A stretch of DNA of 64,000 nucleotides from Caulobacter vibrioides (GCF_002858865.1 NZ_PJRR01000019.1:434001-498000); one strand, 5' to 3'. Positions 33,068 to 41,681 are shown, counted from the stretch's first letter. Program-made: numbers and translations. Notes: generated from the letters alone by a model not told the origin.

Positions 33068-35944
33068 CTAGCCGCCCGCGCGGGCGGGTGACCCGGCCGG
33101 TTGTCCTGTCCGGAAACGTTCCTTGAGGCGACCGATCCAGCCATTGAAGGCCTCGTTGTCGGCGGAAACCCGTCCAAAGTCGGACGCGGACACCGCGCCC
33201 ATCGACATGCCCTGTAGCGCTACGCGAAGACCTTCAGGGTTGCTGGCTGTCTCGATGAAGCCCGACCAGCGAGCGCGCAGGCGACCGAGCGCCGCGTCGT
33301 CATCGGCGAGACTGTAGGCCACCGAGGCGCGCAGCAACCTCGCCTCCTCGGCCGCGCTGAGCGCCCCGCCTGTCCTGAAGCGGTCGCCCAGGGACCGCTC
33401 ATAGAGCGCGCCGGCGGCCGGCCAGGCGCGTTGCTTCCAAGCGATCTCGCCGCGGATCTCCTGCCCGTCACGGCTGGTGTCGGTTTCGACCAGATCCAGC
33501 GCCGCGTCATAGCGCCCCAGACCCATCAGGGCGCGGGCGGTAGCCAGACGACGCTCGGCGTTCAGGGCGGGCGGCAGGATCGTCGTGCGGGTCGCGTTGA
33601 TGGTGTTCAGCGCGTCCTCGGGCTTCTTGTCCATCAGGTAGATCCAGGCCAGATCGGTCGCGACCTGGGCCTTGGGAACGCCGTTGAGACGGTTCTCGAC
33701 CTGATACTTCAACAGCTTGGCCGCATCGCCGAGCAGATCGACGTCGACCAGGCGGCGAACCAGATTGCGGACCATCTGATCGCCGTCAGCACCGATCGGC
33801 GTCAGATCCTGGAAGTCGTAGAACAGGCCGACCGCCTGGATCGGCTGCATGCCGTCGGCCAAGCCTTGCAGGAACAGCTGACGGAAAGCTTCGGAGAGGT
33901 CGTTCTGCAACGCGACGGCCTCGGGACGATCCGAGAGGCGACGTCCGGCGGATCGCAGAACCTCCAGCGCCTCGCGGTACCGGCCCTGGTCGATGTAGAG
34001 CTTGCCGAGCGCGCGGATGACCTCCAGCTCCACGCCATCGCCACGCCAGCGATAGCGCAACTGGTTCAGCGTCTCGGCGGCCTTGGTCGCGTTGATCTGG
34101 CCACGCGCATACTGCAGCTGGGTCGCGCGCAGCGTGGCCGGCGCGGCGATCCGATCGATGGGGGCCTTCGCAATGGCGGTGTACATGCGCTGCGCGCGCG
34201 CCTTCTCACCCTTGGCCTCGAAAATGCGCGCCTGGACCAGGCGAATATCCAGTTGGTCCTCGACGGGGATCTTGGCTTGGGCCAGGGCCTTCGTCACGGC
34301 CTGCATGGCGCCCGGCAGGTCCCCCACGCCCAAGGCGGCGTCGGCCTGGGCTTTGAGGAAGCGCGCTCGCCAGATCGGCGGGAACAGATCCAGCGCCCGG
34401 GTCCCGTTGGCGAACTGGGTTCGCGCATCGAGCCATTGGCCGTTCTTGGCGGAGATATAGCCGCGCCACAGCGCGCTTGAGGGCTCATCAGCCAGCACGG
34501 GCGACGAGAAGTCCGCGTCAGCTTCCGAAAGACGCCCGGCCAGCACCCGCGCCACGCCGCGCAGGCCGCGGAATTCGGGGTTGCCCATCAGGGTCTGGTG
34601 CTTGCGGGCGCCCGCGTTGAGAACCCCAATGGCCTCGAACGACATCTGGGAGCCGACCAGGAACCGCGCCAGCGCCAGGCGTGCGGCGATATCGGCCTCA
34701 TCCTCGCTCGCGGCCGACACCGCGCCCTGCAGCGCGTTGTAGCGCGCCAGGAACCCGCCAGAGCCCGTCTTGGGCCAGGCCTCGAGATCGATCAGGGCGG
34801 GCATCGACAGCGGCTGCGGCGCCCCGGCGCTGGCTTCTTCCGGCGGGGCGGCGGCCGAGGCCGGCGACAGGGCCAGGCCCTTGGGGCGGCCGATGCGCAC
34901 CTGATCGGCTTGCGCCTGGACCATCAGGTCGGCGGCGTAGGCCTCGGCGGCCAGACCTTGAGCCGACTGCAGCAACGCGAACTCGACATACTCACGCCGA
35001 GACGGCAGCCCCTTGGCCGGGGCCAGGGCCGGCGCGACGATGATGCGATCGCCAACGGCCGGATCATCGACCCAGATCGCCCGCGTGACGCCGGCAACGG
35101 CGGCGGACAGTGCGGCCGAAGGTGACTGCTCGGCGCGGGTGACCTGGATGATGTCCGGGCTCTGCTGTGGTCCGGCGCCGAAGCTGACGCGCCAGGACGG
35201 GCCCGACCCGACCGCCACATAGGGCTCGCCGGGCGGTGCGACGACGCGCAGCGCCACATAGTCCGCGCCGCGATAGACCTGCAGCTTGGAATAGCGCGGC
35301 GTCGTGCCCGGCAGTTTGGAGATATCGAGCCGCGCGGGGGTGTCGAAGACGATCCAGACCGCCTCGCCCCGCCGGAAGACCGCTGCGCCCGCCGGCGCAG
35401 CCCAGTCGAACGACAGGGTGACCTGCCCATCCCGTCGATCGATCCCCGCGCGAACCACGCCATCGCGCGGCATGGGATTGGGACGACCGACCGGCGCGGG
35501 GGCCGTCGCCGGTGAAGCCGCCGCCGCCGCAGACGCAATGGCGCCGGCCTTGGGGTAGATATTGACGAAGTCGACGCCGTCGGCCGTGCCGAGCTTGGCG
35601 TCGGCGTCATCGGTCAGGGTGAGAACGATCTCCAGCACGCCGTTGACGCGACGGGCGTCCGCCGACTTGATCCAGCGCGGCGGCGCGATCTTCAGCGCGG
35701 AAAGATTGGGATTGGCGTCACGATTGAACCGCAGGACCAGCGTCTGGCCCTGCCGCACCGGGGTCATTCGCGCGCCGCCGGCCCAGTGGAACTCGACCCG
35801 GGAGAACTCAGCCGCCTGCGCGACGCGCACGTCCAGCGCCCCGCGCGCCACCATCGGCTGGGGCGCGGCGTAGCCGGTCGGCGCCAGCGTGCCCGCGATG
35901 CACGCGGCGGCGACGCTGGAACGCAGGAGCTGGCGAAGGGTCAT
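33068..35944 (-). CDS. Large exported AMIN-like/TPR protein of the flagellar operon
   Basis: A 958-residue protein with a signal peptide (SSVAAACIAGTLAPTGYA). A first beta-rich domain to about residue 130 (VRVAQAAEFSRVEFHWAGGA, TLVLRFNRDANP) resembles AMIN domains, which bind cell wall or outer membrane parts. After about residue 380 it is all helical with many TPR-like repeats (KARAQRMYTAIAKAP, GQINATKAAETLNQLRYRWR, KKPEDALNTINATR). It is the last gene of fliL-fliM-pflI-motE, nine bases behind motE. MotE is a periplasmic chaperone of the stator-linked protein MotC in rhizobia; no MotC is seen here, so this protein is a candidate MotE client. That is inference; its function is not established by the sequence. 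Confidence 0.75.
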   Translation of the reverse strand: MTLRQLLRSSVAAACIAGTLAPTGYAAPQPMVARGALDVRVAQAAEFSRVEFHWAGGARMTPVRQGQTLVLRFNRDANPNLSALKIAPPRWIKSADARRVNGVLEIVLTLTDDADAKLGTADGVDFVNIYPKAGAIASAAAAASPATAPAPVGRPNPMPRDGVVRAGIDRRDGQVTLSFDWAAPAGAAVFRRGEAVWIVFDTPARLDISKLPGTTPRYSKLQVYRGADYVALRVVAPPGEPYVAVGSGPSWRVSFGAGPQQSPDIIQVTRAEQSPSAALSAAVAGVTRAIWVDDPAVGDRIIVAPALAPAKGLPSRREYVEFALLQSAQGLAAEAYAADLMVQAQADQVRIGRPKGLALSPASAAAPPEEASAGAPQPLSMPALIDLEAWPKTGSGGFLARYNALQGAVSAASEDEADIAARLALARFLVGSQMSFEAIGVLNAGARKHQTLMGNPEFRGLRGVARVLAGRLSEADADFSSPVLADEPSSALWRGYISAKNGQWLDARTQFANGTRALDLFPPIWRARFLKAQADAALGVGDLPGAMQAVTKALAQAKIPVEDQLDIRLVQARIFEAKGEKARAQRMYTAIAKAPIDRIAAPATLRATQLQYARGQINATKAAETLNQLRYRWRGDGVELEVIRALGKLYIDQGRYREALEVLRSAGRRLSDRPEAVALQNDLSEAFRQLFLQGLADGMQPIQAVGLFYDFQDLTPIGADGDQMVRNLVRRLVDVDLLGDAAKLLKYQVENRLNGVPKAQVATDLAWIYLMDKKPEDALNTINATRTTILPPALNAERRLATARALMGLGRYDAALDLVETDTSRDGQEIRGEIAWKQRAWPAAGALYERSLGDRFRTGGALSAAEEARLLRASVAYSLADDDAALGRLRARWSGFIETASNPEGLRVALQGMSMGAVSASDFGRVSADNEAFNGWIGRLKERFRTGQPAGSPARAGG

Positions 35945-35953
35945 GGGCCTCCC

Positions 35954-36748
35954 TTAACCGGCCTGGTTGGCGGGCGGCCTGGCGGCGGCGGGCGCTGCGC
36001 CCGCCAGAGGACCGGCGGCGCGCTGGCCGGGCGCGGCGCCCGGCGCGGCGTTCTCGGCGACGGCCGCCTTGCCCTTGTCCACAGCGGGGTTGGCCAGACG
36101 CGAAGCCAGGCGCTCGGTCAGGATCTTGGCGTCGCCCGGAGCCATGTTGGCCAGGATCATCGCCAGGGTCTTTTCCTTCATCTTGGCCGCGATCGGCAGG
36201 CGAACCTCATCCGACAGCAACGTCATCCGCGCTGCGGCGTCCTTGGGCTTCATGCCCTGATAGACCACCACCAGGCGGTCGACCTCGGCCTGCTTCTGGG
36301 CGTCAACCTGGCCCAGCAGCCCCTGGATATCGCCCTTCAGGCCCGTCAGAGCCTTCATCTTGGCGTCGAGCTTGGCCTCGGCGGCGGCCAGAAGCTGCAG
36401 CTGGACATCGATGTCCTGCTCGCGCTGGTCCAGTTGCCCGCGGCGCGCGCCCAGGCTTTGCAGGATGCGTAGTTCAGCCGGCGAGAGGCCCGCCTCCCGC
36501 GCCAGGGCGTCAGCCGACGGCGCGCAGACCCGAGGCGGCGGCGCCTTGGCGGCGGCGGGCTGCCCTGCGCCCTCGGCCGAGGGAGCCCCCTCGCCTTCGG
36601 GACCTTCAGGCTTGGCGGCGCCCTCGGCGAAGGCCTTGGCCCCGCTGACCAGGTCGGGCAGCGACTTGGCGCCCGACAGGGCGTTGATGGCCAGCACACC
36701 GCCTGCGGCGACACCGATCAGGGGCAGAATGCGCGGAATGTTCTTCAT
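35954..36748 (-). CDS. motE: MotE-family protein
   Basis: A 264-residue protein with a signal peptide or N-terminal anchor (IPRILPLIGVAAGGVLAINAL). After a Pro/Ala/Gly-rich linker there is a helical, coiled-coil domain (LDQREQDIDVQLQLLAAAEAKL) followed by LVVVYQGMKPKDAAARMTLLSDEVRLP and KTLAMILANMAPGDAKILTERLA. This MgtE-N-like arrangement is seen in MotE, a periplasmic chaperone of flagellar motor proteins. The tail after about residue 235 is low-complexity Ala/Pro/Gly. The start overlaps the pflI stop (ATGA), and the large TPR gene follows after nine bases. The name rests on family likeness and flagellar context. Confidence 0.78.
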   Translation of the reverse strand: MKNIPRILPLIGVAAGGVLAINALSGAKSLPDLVSGAKAFAEGAAKPEGPEGEGAPSAEGAGQPAAAKAPPPRVCAPSADALAREAGLSPAELRILQSLGARRGQLDQREQDIDVQLQLLAAAEAKLDAKMKALTGLKGDIQGLLGQVDAQKQAEVDRLVVVYQGMKPKDAAARMTLLSDEVRLPIAAKMKEKTLAMILANMAPGDAKILTERLASRLANPAVDKGKAAVAENAAPGAAPGQRAAGPLAGAAPAAARPPANQAG

Positions 36749-37329
36749 CGGCGAGGAACTCGTGGATTGCTGGTCGGGCGCGGGGGATCAGCCGGCCCAT
36801 CAAACAGGTCATCATCAACCCGCGCCCGTGAACGCGGGGTTTCTTGGCTCAGATTTGGACGTGGCGCGGGTCGCGGCGTCGGCTCGCCGCGAGCGGCCCG
36901 CTCGACCCGATCCTCGCGCTCGAGAAGGCGCTCGAAATCGGCCGCCGAAAGGCGACGCTCGCCAGAGGGTGAGACCGGCGGAGCCTCGATCGCACGCGAC
37001 GGACGTGGCGGAGGCTCGCGCTCCGGCGCTGCCTGAGCCTTGGGCGGCGCAGGCCGGTTGACCCGATCTTCCAGCTGAGCCGCAAGGGCCTGGGCGCGCT
37101 CGATCCGGACGGCCAGGGTTTCAGCGGCCTCGTCGGTGGCGGCGCGGAGATCGGCGAGCCCCTGCTCGGCCCGCGCGGCGGCTTGGTCGAGATCGGCGAC
37201 CGCCTTGGCGAAGCCTTCGTGACTGTCGCGCAGCGCCTTCAGCCGGCGCTCCAGACGCCAGCCGAAGATCAGCGCCGCGATCAGCAGCACCGCCAGGAAC
37301 CCGTTCATGGCCAGGGCGACGACGCTCAT
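36745..37329 (-). CDS. pflI: Flagellar positioning protein PflI (DUF6468)
   Basis: A 194-residue bitopic membrane protein. One N-terminal helix (VALAMNGFLAVLLIAALIFG) is followed by WRLERRLKALRDSHEGFAKA, a coiled-coil (residues about 30-85), and a long Pro/Arg-rich cytoplasmic tail. The fliM-pflI-motE gene order and this layout match PflI of C. crescentus, reported to localise to the flagellated pole and to be required for correct placement of the flagellum. The ATG at 37329 overlaps the fliM stop (ATGA). The frame stays open far upstream inside fliM, but that part is an overlap artefact. Assignment is by recognition, not by search. Confidence 0.83.
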   Translation of the reverse strand: MSVVALAMNGFLAVLLIAALIFGWRLERRLKALRDSHEGFAKAVADLDQAAARAEQGLADLRAATDEAAETLAVRIERAQALAAQLEDRVNRPAPPKAQAAPEREPPPRPSRAIEAPPVSPSGERRLSAADFERLLEREDRVERAARGEPTPRPAPRPNLSQETPRSRARVDDDLFDGPADPPRPTSNPRVPRR

Positions 37330-38450
37330 TTCAGTTTCTGCACGGCCTTCTTCGCCGCCGGCGTCAGCGGGGCTTCGGCCCGGACGGCGATCGAATGGTT
37401 GCGACGCCCCATGCGGCCGCGTGTCAGCGGGATGGCGCCGGCGCGCAGCTCCACCAGGCTGTCGGGCGTGGCGTTCAGCATCAGGGTGTCGCCGACCTGC
37501 ATGTTCAGCACGCGCGAAAGCGGCACCTGCTGCTCGTCGAGCACGGCGCGGACCTCCATCTGGGTGGTCCACAACTCGGTGGCCAAGTGGCCTTCCCAGA
37601 TGTTGTCGCGACCGAACTTCTCACCCATGAACTGCTGCAGCAGCATCTTCCGGATGGGCTCCAGCGTCGCGTAGGGCAGCAAGAGCTCGATACGGCCGCC
37701 GCGATCCTCCATGTCGATCCGCAGCTTCACCAGAATGGCGGCGTTGGCCGGACGGGCGATGGCGGCGAAGCGCGGGTTGGTCTCCAGGCGATCCAGCGAA
37801 AAGCTGACCGGATGCAGCGGCTCGAAGGCGCTCTTCAGGTCGTGCAGCACGACCTCGATCATCCGCTGGACCAGCACCCGCTCGATCGTCGTGTAGGGCC
37901 GACCTTCGATGCGCATCGCCGCCGTACCGCGACGACCGCCCAAGAGCACGTCGACGATCGAGTAGATCAGGTTCGAGTCGACCGTCAGCAGGCCGTAGTT
38001 GTCGAGCTCCTCGGCGCGGAACACGGCCAGGATGGCCGGTAGCGGGATCGAGTTCAGATAGTCGCCGAAGCGGATCGAACTGATGTTGTCGAGACTGACC
38101 TCGACGTTGTCGGAGGTGAAGTTGCGCAAGCTGGTGGTCATCAACCGCACCAGGCGGTCGAAGACGATTTCCAGCATCGGCAGGCGCTCGTACGAGACGA
38201 GCGCCGAGTTGATGATGGCGCGGATGCCCGTGCGGTCGTCGGAGCCGTCCCCCGAGAGATCGAAGCCCAGCAGGCTGTCGATCTCGTCCTGGTTCAGAAT
38301 GCGCTCGGAGGCGCCGTCGCCGCCGCCGTCATCCCAGCCGCCCATGCCGCCGGAAAAATCGCCGAACTCGTTCACGCCCTCTCCGCCTCCGGGAGGGTTT
38401 TCCGAGGCCCACTGGGCCATCGCCGCCTGATCGTCGAGTTCGTCCGCCAT
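37326..38450 (-). CDS. fliM: Flagellar motor switch protein FliM
   Basis: A 374-residue switch protein of the flagellar C-ring, which binds CheY-P and sets rotation direction. The N-terminal segment LNQDEIDSLLGFDLSG is the conserved CheY-binding motif, here preceded by an unusual 50-residue Gly/Asp-rich extension. The middle domain has AIINSALVSYERLPMLEIVF and FRAEELDNYGLLTVDSNLIY, with GGRRGTAAMRIEGRPYTTIE. The C-terminal SpoA domain has LSRVLNMQVGDTLMLNATPD. It is second in the fliL-fliM-pflI-motE operon, 27 bases behind fliL. Length is longer than the usual 330-350 residues because of the N-terminal extension. Confidence 0.95.
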   Translation of the reverse strand: MADELDDQAAMAQWASENPPGGGEGVNEFGDFSGGMGGWDDGGGDGASERILNQDEIDSLLGFDLSGDGSDDRTGIRAIINSALVSYERLPMLEIVFDRLVRLMTTSLRNFTSDNVEVSLDNISSIRFGDYLNSIPLPAILAVFRAEELDNYGLLTVDSNLIYSIVDVLLGGRRGTAAMRIEGRPYTTIERVLVQRMIEVVLHDLKSAFEPLHPVSFSLDRLETNPRFAAIARPANAAILVKLRIDMEDRGGRIELLLPYATLEPIRKMLLQQFMGEKFGRDNIWEGHLATELWTTQMEVRAVLDEQQVPLSRVLNMQVGDTLMLNATPDSLVELRAGAIPLTRGRMGRRNHSIAVRAEAPLTPAAKKAVQKLK

Positions 38451-38477
38451 GATCGTTCGCCCAACCCGCCCTGAGGA

Positions 38478-39095
38478 CTAGTTGATCAGCATCTCCTCGA
38501 TGAGGACGGCGTTCACCTTGGCCGGCGCGGCGACCAGATTGACCCGGCGCAGCAGTTCGACGCGCAGCTGGTACGTGCCCTGGCTGCCGTTCAGGTCCTC
38601 AGGACGCAGCTCGCGAAGGAAGGTCTGGAACATGTCCTGCAACCTGGGGAGATTCGGCGTCAGCTCATCGGCCGTTTCCTCGTCGGGCAGCTCGAAGGTC
38701 AGCTTCAGCTTCAGGAAGGTCGATTTACCGTCCGCCGTCTGCATGTTCACGACGATGTCCGGCAGCGTGTAGAAGACGACGCCGTCGGGGCCCTCCTTGA
38801 TCACCGGAGTCCCAGCCGCGCCTTCAGCGCCCTTCTCGGCGTCCTTCTTGTCGCCCTTCTCTTCCTTCTTCTTTTCCTTTTTCTTTTCCTCTTTCTTCTC
38901 GCCGTGCTCGCCCGCTTCAGCGGCCGGCTTCGGCTTCAGGAGGAAAAAGGCCGCAGCGCCGCCGCCGCCCAGAACAAGCACGCCCGCAGCGATCGCGATG
39001 ATCAGGATTGGCGGCTTCTTCTTCGCCGGAGCTTCGCCCTCAGCGCCCTCTTCGCCTTCGGGAGCGGGAGCTTCCTTTTCGGGTTTCTTGGCCAC
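38478..39095 (-). CDS. fliL: Flagellar basal body-associated protein FliL
   Basis: A 205-residue protein with one membrane helix (PPILIIAIAAGVLVLGGGGA) after a 28-residue acidic/basic head. A long Lys/Glu run (KKEEKKKEKKKEEKGDKKD) is followed by the FliL domain with VVFYTLPDIVVNMQTADGKS and FLKLKLTFELPDEETADEL. FliL sits around the stator and is required for motor function in Caulobacter. It is the first gene of the leftward operon, with divergent flgF 226 bases away. A TTAACCATG half-site, characteristic of CtrA-controlled class II flagellar promoters, is in the upstream region. Confidence 0.95.
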   Translation of the reverse strand: MAKKPEKEAPAPEGEEGAEGEAPAKKKPPILIIAIAAGVLVLGGGGAAAFFLLKPKPAAEAGEHGEKKEEKKKEKKKEEKGDKKDAEKGAEGAAGTPVIKEGPDGVVFYTLPDIVVNMQTADGKSTFLKLKLTFELPDEETADELTPNLPRLQDMFQTFLRELRPEDLNGSQGTYQLRVELLRRVNLVAAPAKVNAVLIEEMLIN

Positions 39096-39139
39096 GCGCG
39101 CGGTTCCTTGGAATCTATACCCGTACTCATGCGCGAAGC

Positions 39140-39150
39140 ATGGTTAACGA
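39140..39150 (-). promoter_or_regulatory. CtrA half-site in the fliL promoter region
   Basis: On the minus strand this reads CGTTAACCATG, a CtrA half-site, about 50 bases upstream of the fliL start. fliL is known to be a CtrA-dependent class II gene in C. crescentus. Only one TTAA half is clear, so the call is partial. Confidence 0.45.
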
Positions 39151-39156
39151 TGTGTT

Positions 39157-39199
39157 TTGCCGGGCAATTGGTCGCAGGCTGAATCTGCCCGGCAGAGTC
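39157..39199 (+). promoter_or_regulatory. Candidate FlbD (ftr) enhancer sites
   Basis: Two near-identical palindromes, TTGCCGGGCAA (39157-39167) and CTGCCCGGCAG (39185-39195), lie 18 bases apart, about 60-100 bases upstream of the sigma-54 promoter. They have the CCGGCA word of Caulobacter ftr enhancers. GANTC sites (39181-39185, 39195-39199) overlap or abut the second copy. Confidence 0.6.
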
Positions 39200-39225
39200 C
39201 GACCAGCACACCCGCATTAACCTTC

Positions 39226-39238
39226 CTATTTGTTGATT
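39226..39238 (-). promoter_or_regulatory. Candidate IHF site
   Basis: AATCAACAAATAG on the minus strand fits the IHF consensus WATCAANNNNTTR with one mismatch. It is located in the AT-rich stretch between the FlbD-type sites and the sigma-54 promoter, where IHF bends DNA in other Caulobacter class III/IV promoters. Confidence 0.5.
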
Positions 39239-39256
39239 TTAATGGCCTTTTAGCGC

Positions 39257-39273
39257 TGGCACGAAGGTTGCTT
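39257..39273 (+). promoter_or_regulatory. Sigma-54 promoter of the flgF operon
   Basis: TGGCACGAAGGTTGCTT matches the sigma-54 -24/-12 consensus TGGCACR-N4-TTGCW exactly. The expected transcription start is near 39283, leaving a leader of about 38 bases before the flgF ATG at 39322. Confidence 0.85.
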
Positions 39274-39321
39274 CTGGGGTTGCGACGCATTTGTCGCGTC
39301 AGCCGCCCGAGTTAACTCGCC

Positions 39322-40059
39322 ATGGACAACGCGCTTTATGTCGGCCTCTCGCGTCAGATGACGCTGCGCCGCGAGCTCGACATCGTGGCCAACAACATCG
39401 CCAACGCCAACACCACGGGCTTCAAGGTCGAAGACCTGATGGTCCGCACCGAGCAGGCCAAGCCTGCCAAGACCCTGGACGGCTCCGCGCCGGTCAAGTT
39501 CGTGCTGGACACCGGCGTAGCCCGCAATTTCACCCAGGGCCCGATGACCAAGACGGGCGGCGACTACGACCTGGCCATCAACGGCATGGGCTTCTTCAAG
39601 GTCCAGGCCAATGGCGGTGAGCGCTACACGCGCGACGGCCGTTTCACCACCAATCCGGAAGGCATCCTCGTCACCCAGGCCGGCGCGCCTGTGCTGGACG
39701 ACGGCGGCGGACAGATCACGATCGATCCCCGCCTTGGCCCCGTGACGATCGGCAAGGACGGCATCGTCAGCCAAGGCGCGATCCGGGTCGGCAGAATCGG
39801 CCTGGTGCGCCCGGACGACCTGTCCACCTTCGCCAAGGACGGCGACAACCTCTACCGCAACACCACCAACACCGCCCCGCAGCCCGTCACGGACGCCCAG
39901 ATCCACCAGGGCATGCTGGAAGCCTCGAACGTCCAACCCGTGATCGAGATCACCAAGCTGATCGAGATCCAGCGCGCCTACGAGAGCGTCGCCAAGATGA
40001 TGGACAACACCGCCGAACTCTCGCGCAGCGCCGTCGAGCGTCTGGGCAAGATCAACTAG
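39322..40059 (+). CDS. flgF: Flagellar basal-body rod protein FlgF
   Basis: A 245-residue proximal rod protein of the flagellar axial family. The N-terminal ANNIANANTTGFKVEDLM motif, the central FFKVQANGGERYTRDGRF and the C-terminal TKLIEIQRAYESVAKMMD are the hallmarks of rod and hook proteins. It is exported by the flagellar type III system, so it has no signal peptide. It is first in flgF-flgG-flgA-flgH and is read from the sigma-54 promoter at 39257. flgG begins 13 bases after its stop. In Caulobacter these are class III genes. Confidence 0.95.
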   Translation: MDNALYVGLSRQMTLRRELDIVANNIANANTTGFKVEDLMVRTEQAKPAKTLDGSAPVKFVLDTGVARNFTQGPMTKTGGDYDLAINGMGFFKVQANGGERYTRDGRFTTNPEGILVTQAGAPVLDDGGGQITIDPRLGPVTIGKDGIVSQGAIRVGRIGLVRPDDLSTFAKDGDNLYRNTTNTAPQPVTDAQIHQGMLEASNVQPVIEITKLIEIQRAYESVAKMMDNTAELSRSAVERLGKIN

Positions 40060-40072
40060 GGAACGCTAGCCG

Positions 40073-40861
40073 ATGCAAGCTCTCCGCACCGCCGCTTCGG
40101 GTATGGCTGCTCAGCAGCTGAACGTCGAAGTCATCTCGAACAACATCGCCAACATGAACACCGTTGGCTTCAAGCGCCAACGCGCCGAGTTCCAGGACCT
40201 GCTGTACCAGACCATCGAGCGGGCCGGTTCGCAGTCGTCCAGCGACGGCAACATCGTGCCGACGGGCGTGCAGGTCGGCGGCGGCGTCAAGGCCGGCTCG
40301 GTCTATCGCATCACCGAGCAAGGCACCCCCACCCTGACCGACAGCCCGCTGGACCTGGCGATCCAGGGCAAGGGCTACATGCCGATCCTGCTGCCGTCGG
40401 GCGAGACGGCCTATACACGGGCCGGTAACTTCTCGACCAACGACCAGGGCCAGATCGTCACCGAGGACGGCTATCTGGTTCAGCCGGGCATCACGATCCC
40501 GCAGAACGCCACCGACATCACCATCAGCAAGAGCGGCCTGGTGCAGGTGAAGCTGGACGGTCAGCCCCAGCCCCAGACCGTCGGTCAGATCCAGCTGGCC
40601 AACTTCCTGAACGAAGGCGGCCTGGAAGCCATCGGCGACAACCTGTTCCTGGAGACCGCCGCCTCGGGCGCGGCGACCCTGGCTGCGCCGGGCGAGCCGG
40701 GCTTTGGCATGCTGTTGCAGCACTACACCGAGGCCTCCAACGTCGACGCGGTCTCTGAAATCACCGCCCTGATCACCGCCCAGCGCGCCTACGAGATGAA
40801 CTCGAAGGTGATCTCGACGGCCGACCAGATGCTGCAAGCCACCTCGCAACTGCGGTCGTAA
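40073..40861 (+). CDS. flgG: Flagellar basal-body distal rod protein FlgG
   Basis: A 262-residue distal rod protein. It opens MQALRTAASGMAAQQLNVEV and contains SNNIANMNTVGFKRQRAEFQ, the typical FlgG signature. The middle has PLDLAIQGKGYMPILLPSG and YTRAGNFSTNDQGQIVTEDG. The C-terminal ISALITAQRAYEMNSKVIST-like helix (here ITALITAQRAYEMNSKV) completes the coiled rod end. Length matches FlgG exactly, clearly longer than FlgF. It is encoded between flgF and flgA; the flgA start is four bases after its stop, so translation is probably coupled. Confidence 0.97.
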   Translation: MQALRTAASGMAAQQLNVEVISNNIANMNTVGFKRQRAEFQDLLYQTIERAGSQSSSDGNIVPTGVQVGGGVKAGSVYRITEQGTPTLTDSPLDLAIQGKGYMPILLPSGETAYTRAGNFSTNDQGQIVTEDGYLVQPGITIPQNATDITISKSGLVQVKLDGQPQPQTVGQIQLANFLNEGGLEAIGDNLFLETAASGAATLAAPGEPGFGMLLQHYTEASNVDAVSEITALITAQRAYEMNSKVISTADQMLQATSQLRS

Positions 40862-40865
40862 GCTC

Positions 40866-41669
40866 ATGAAGGCCTTTCTCTTCGCCGCCGCCGCCACCCT
40901 GGTGATCACCGCCCTGTCGGCGCCCGCCTTCGCCGGAACGCCCGTGACCCTGCGGATGGACACCACCGACGCCGACGGCCGCATCACTCTGGGCGATCTC
41001 TTCGACGGCGTCAGCGGCCCCGCCGCCAACGTCGTGGTCGCCGCACGCATGGGCGCCACCGCCGTGCTCGAAGCCGGTCAGGTGCAGATGTCGGCCCGCC
41101 GCGCGGGCTACGTCTGGACCAACGCCAACGGCGTGCGCCGGATCATCGTTCGCGAGGGCGTCGATAATGGCGGCGTCTCGTCGAGCGCCGCCCCCGGCGC
41201 TCAGCTGGCCGGCGCGCGTCTGGCCGGCGCCCCGCGCGCCAATGTGGAAGTTCTTGCCTACGCCCGCAGCCTGTCGGCCGGCGAAATCGTCCAGCCGCAG
41301 GATCTCATCTGGGTGAAGATGGCCGGCGCCCCGGCCGATGCGCCGCGCGACGCCGACGCCGTGATCGGCCTCGCCGCCAAGCGTCCCCTGCGGGAAGGCG
41401 CTCCCGTCGGGATGAAGGATGTGGCCGCCGCCCAGGTCATCAAGAGCGGCGACTTGATCACCATCACCTATGAAGACGGCGGAATCTCCCTGTCACTGCA
41501 GGGCAAGGCCATGGCCGCCGCCGCCGCCGGTGATGTGTTCGCCGTTCAGAACACTCTGTCGAAGAAGATCATCCAGGCTGTGGCCGTCGGCCCCGGCGCC
41601 GCCGCTGTCGGCCCGCAGGCCCAGAGCTTGCAAGCCCGCTCGCAACCCCTCCGTTTCGCCGCTCGCTAA
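40866..41669 (+). CDS. flgA: Flagella basal body P-ring formation protein FlgA
   Basis: A 267-residue periplasmic chaperone for P-ring assembly. It has a signal peptide (FLFAAAATLVITALSAPAFAG). The C-terminal SAF-like domain has VEVLAYARSLSAGEIVQPQD, LAAKRPLREGAPV and VIKSGDLITITYEDGGISLS, with AVQNTLSKKIIQAVAVG at the end, all typical of FlgA. It is longer at the N-terminus than enterobacterial FlgA, as usual in alphaproteobacteria. FlgI, its client, is not in this window. It is in the middle of the flgF-flgH operon. Confidence 0.93.
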   Translation: MKAFLFAAAATLVITALSAPAFAGTPVTLRMDTTDADGRITLGDLFDGVSGPAANVVVAARMGATAVLEAGQVQMSARRAGYVWTNANGVRRIIVREGVDNGGVSSSAAPGAQLAGARLAGAPRANVEVLAYARSLSAGEIVQPQDLIWVKMAGAPADAPRDADAVIGLAAKRPLREGAPVGMKDVAAAQVIKSGDLITITYEDGGISLSLQGKAMAAAAAGDVFAVQNTLSKKIIQAVAVGPGAAAVGPQAQSLQARSQPLRFAAR

Positions 41670-41681
41670 GAGGTCCAGATC

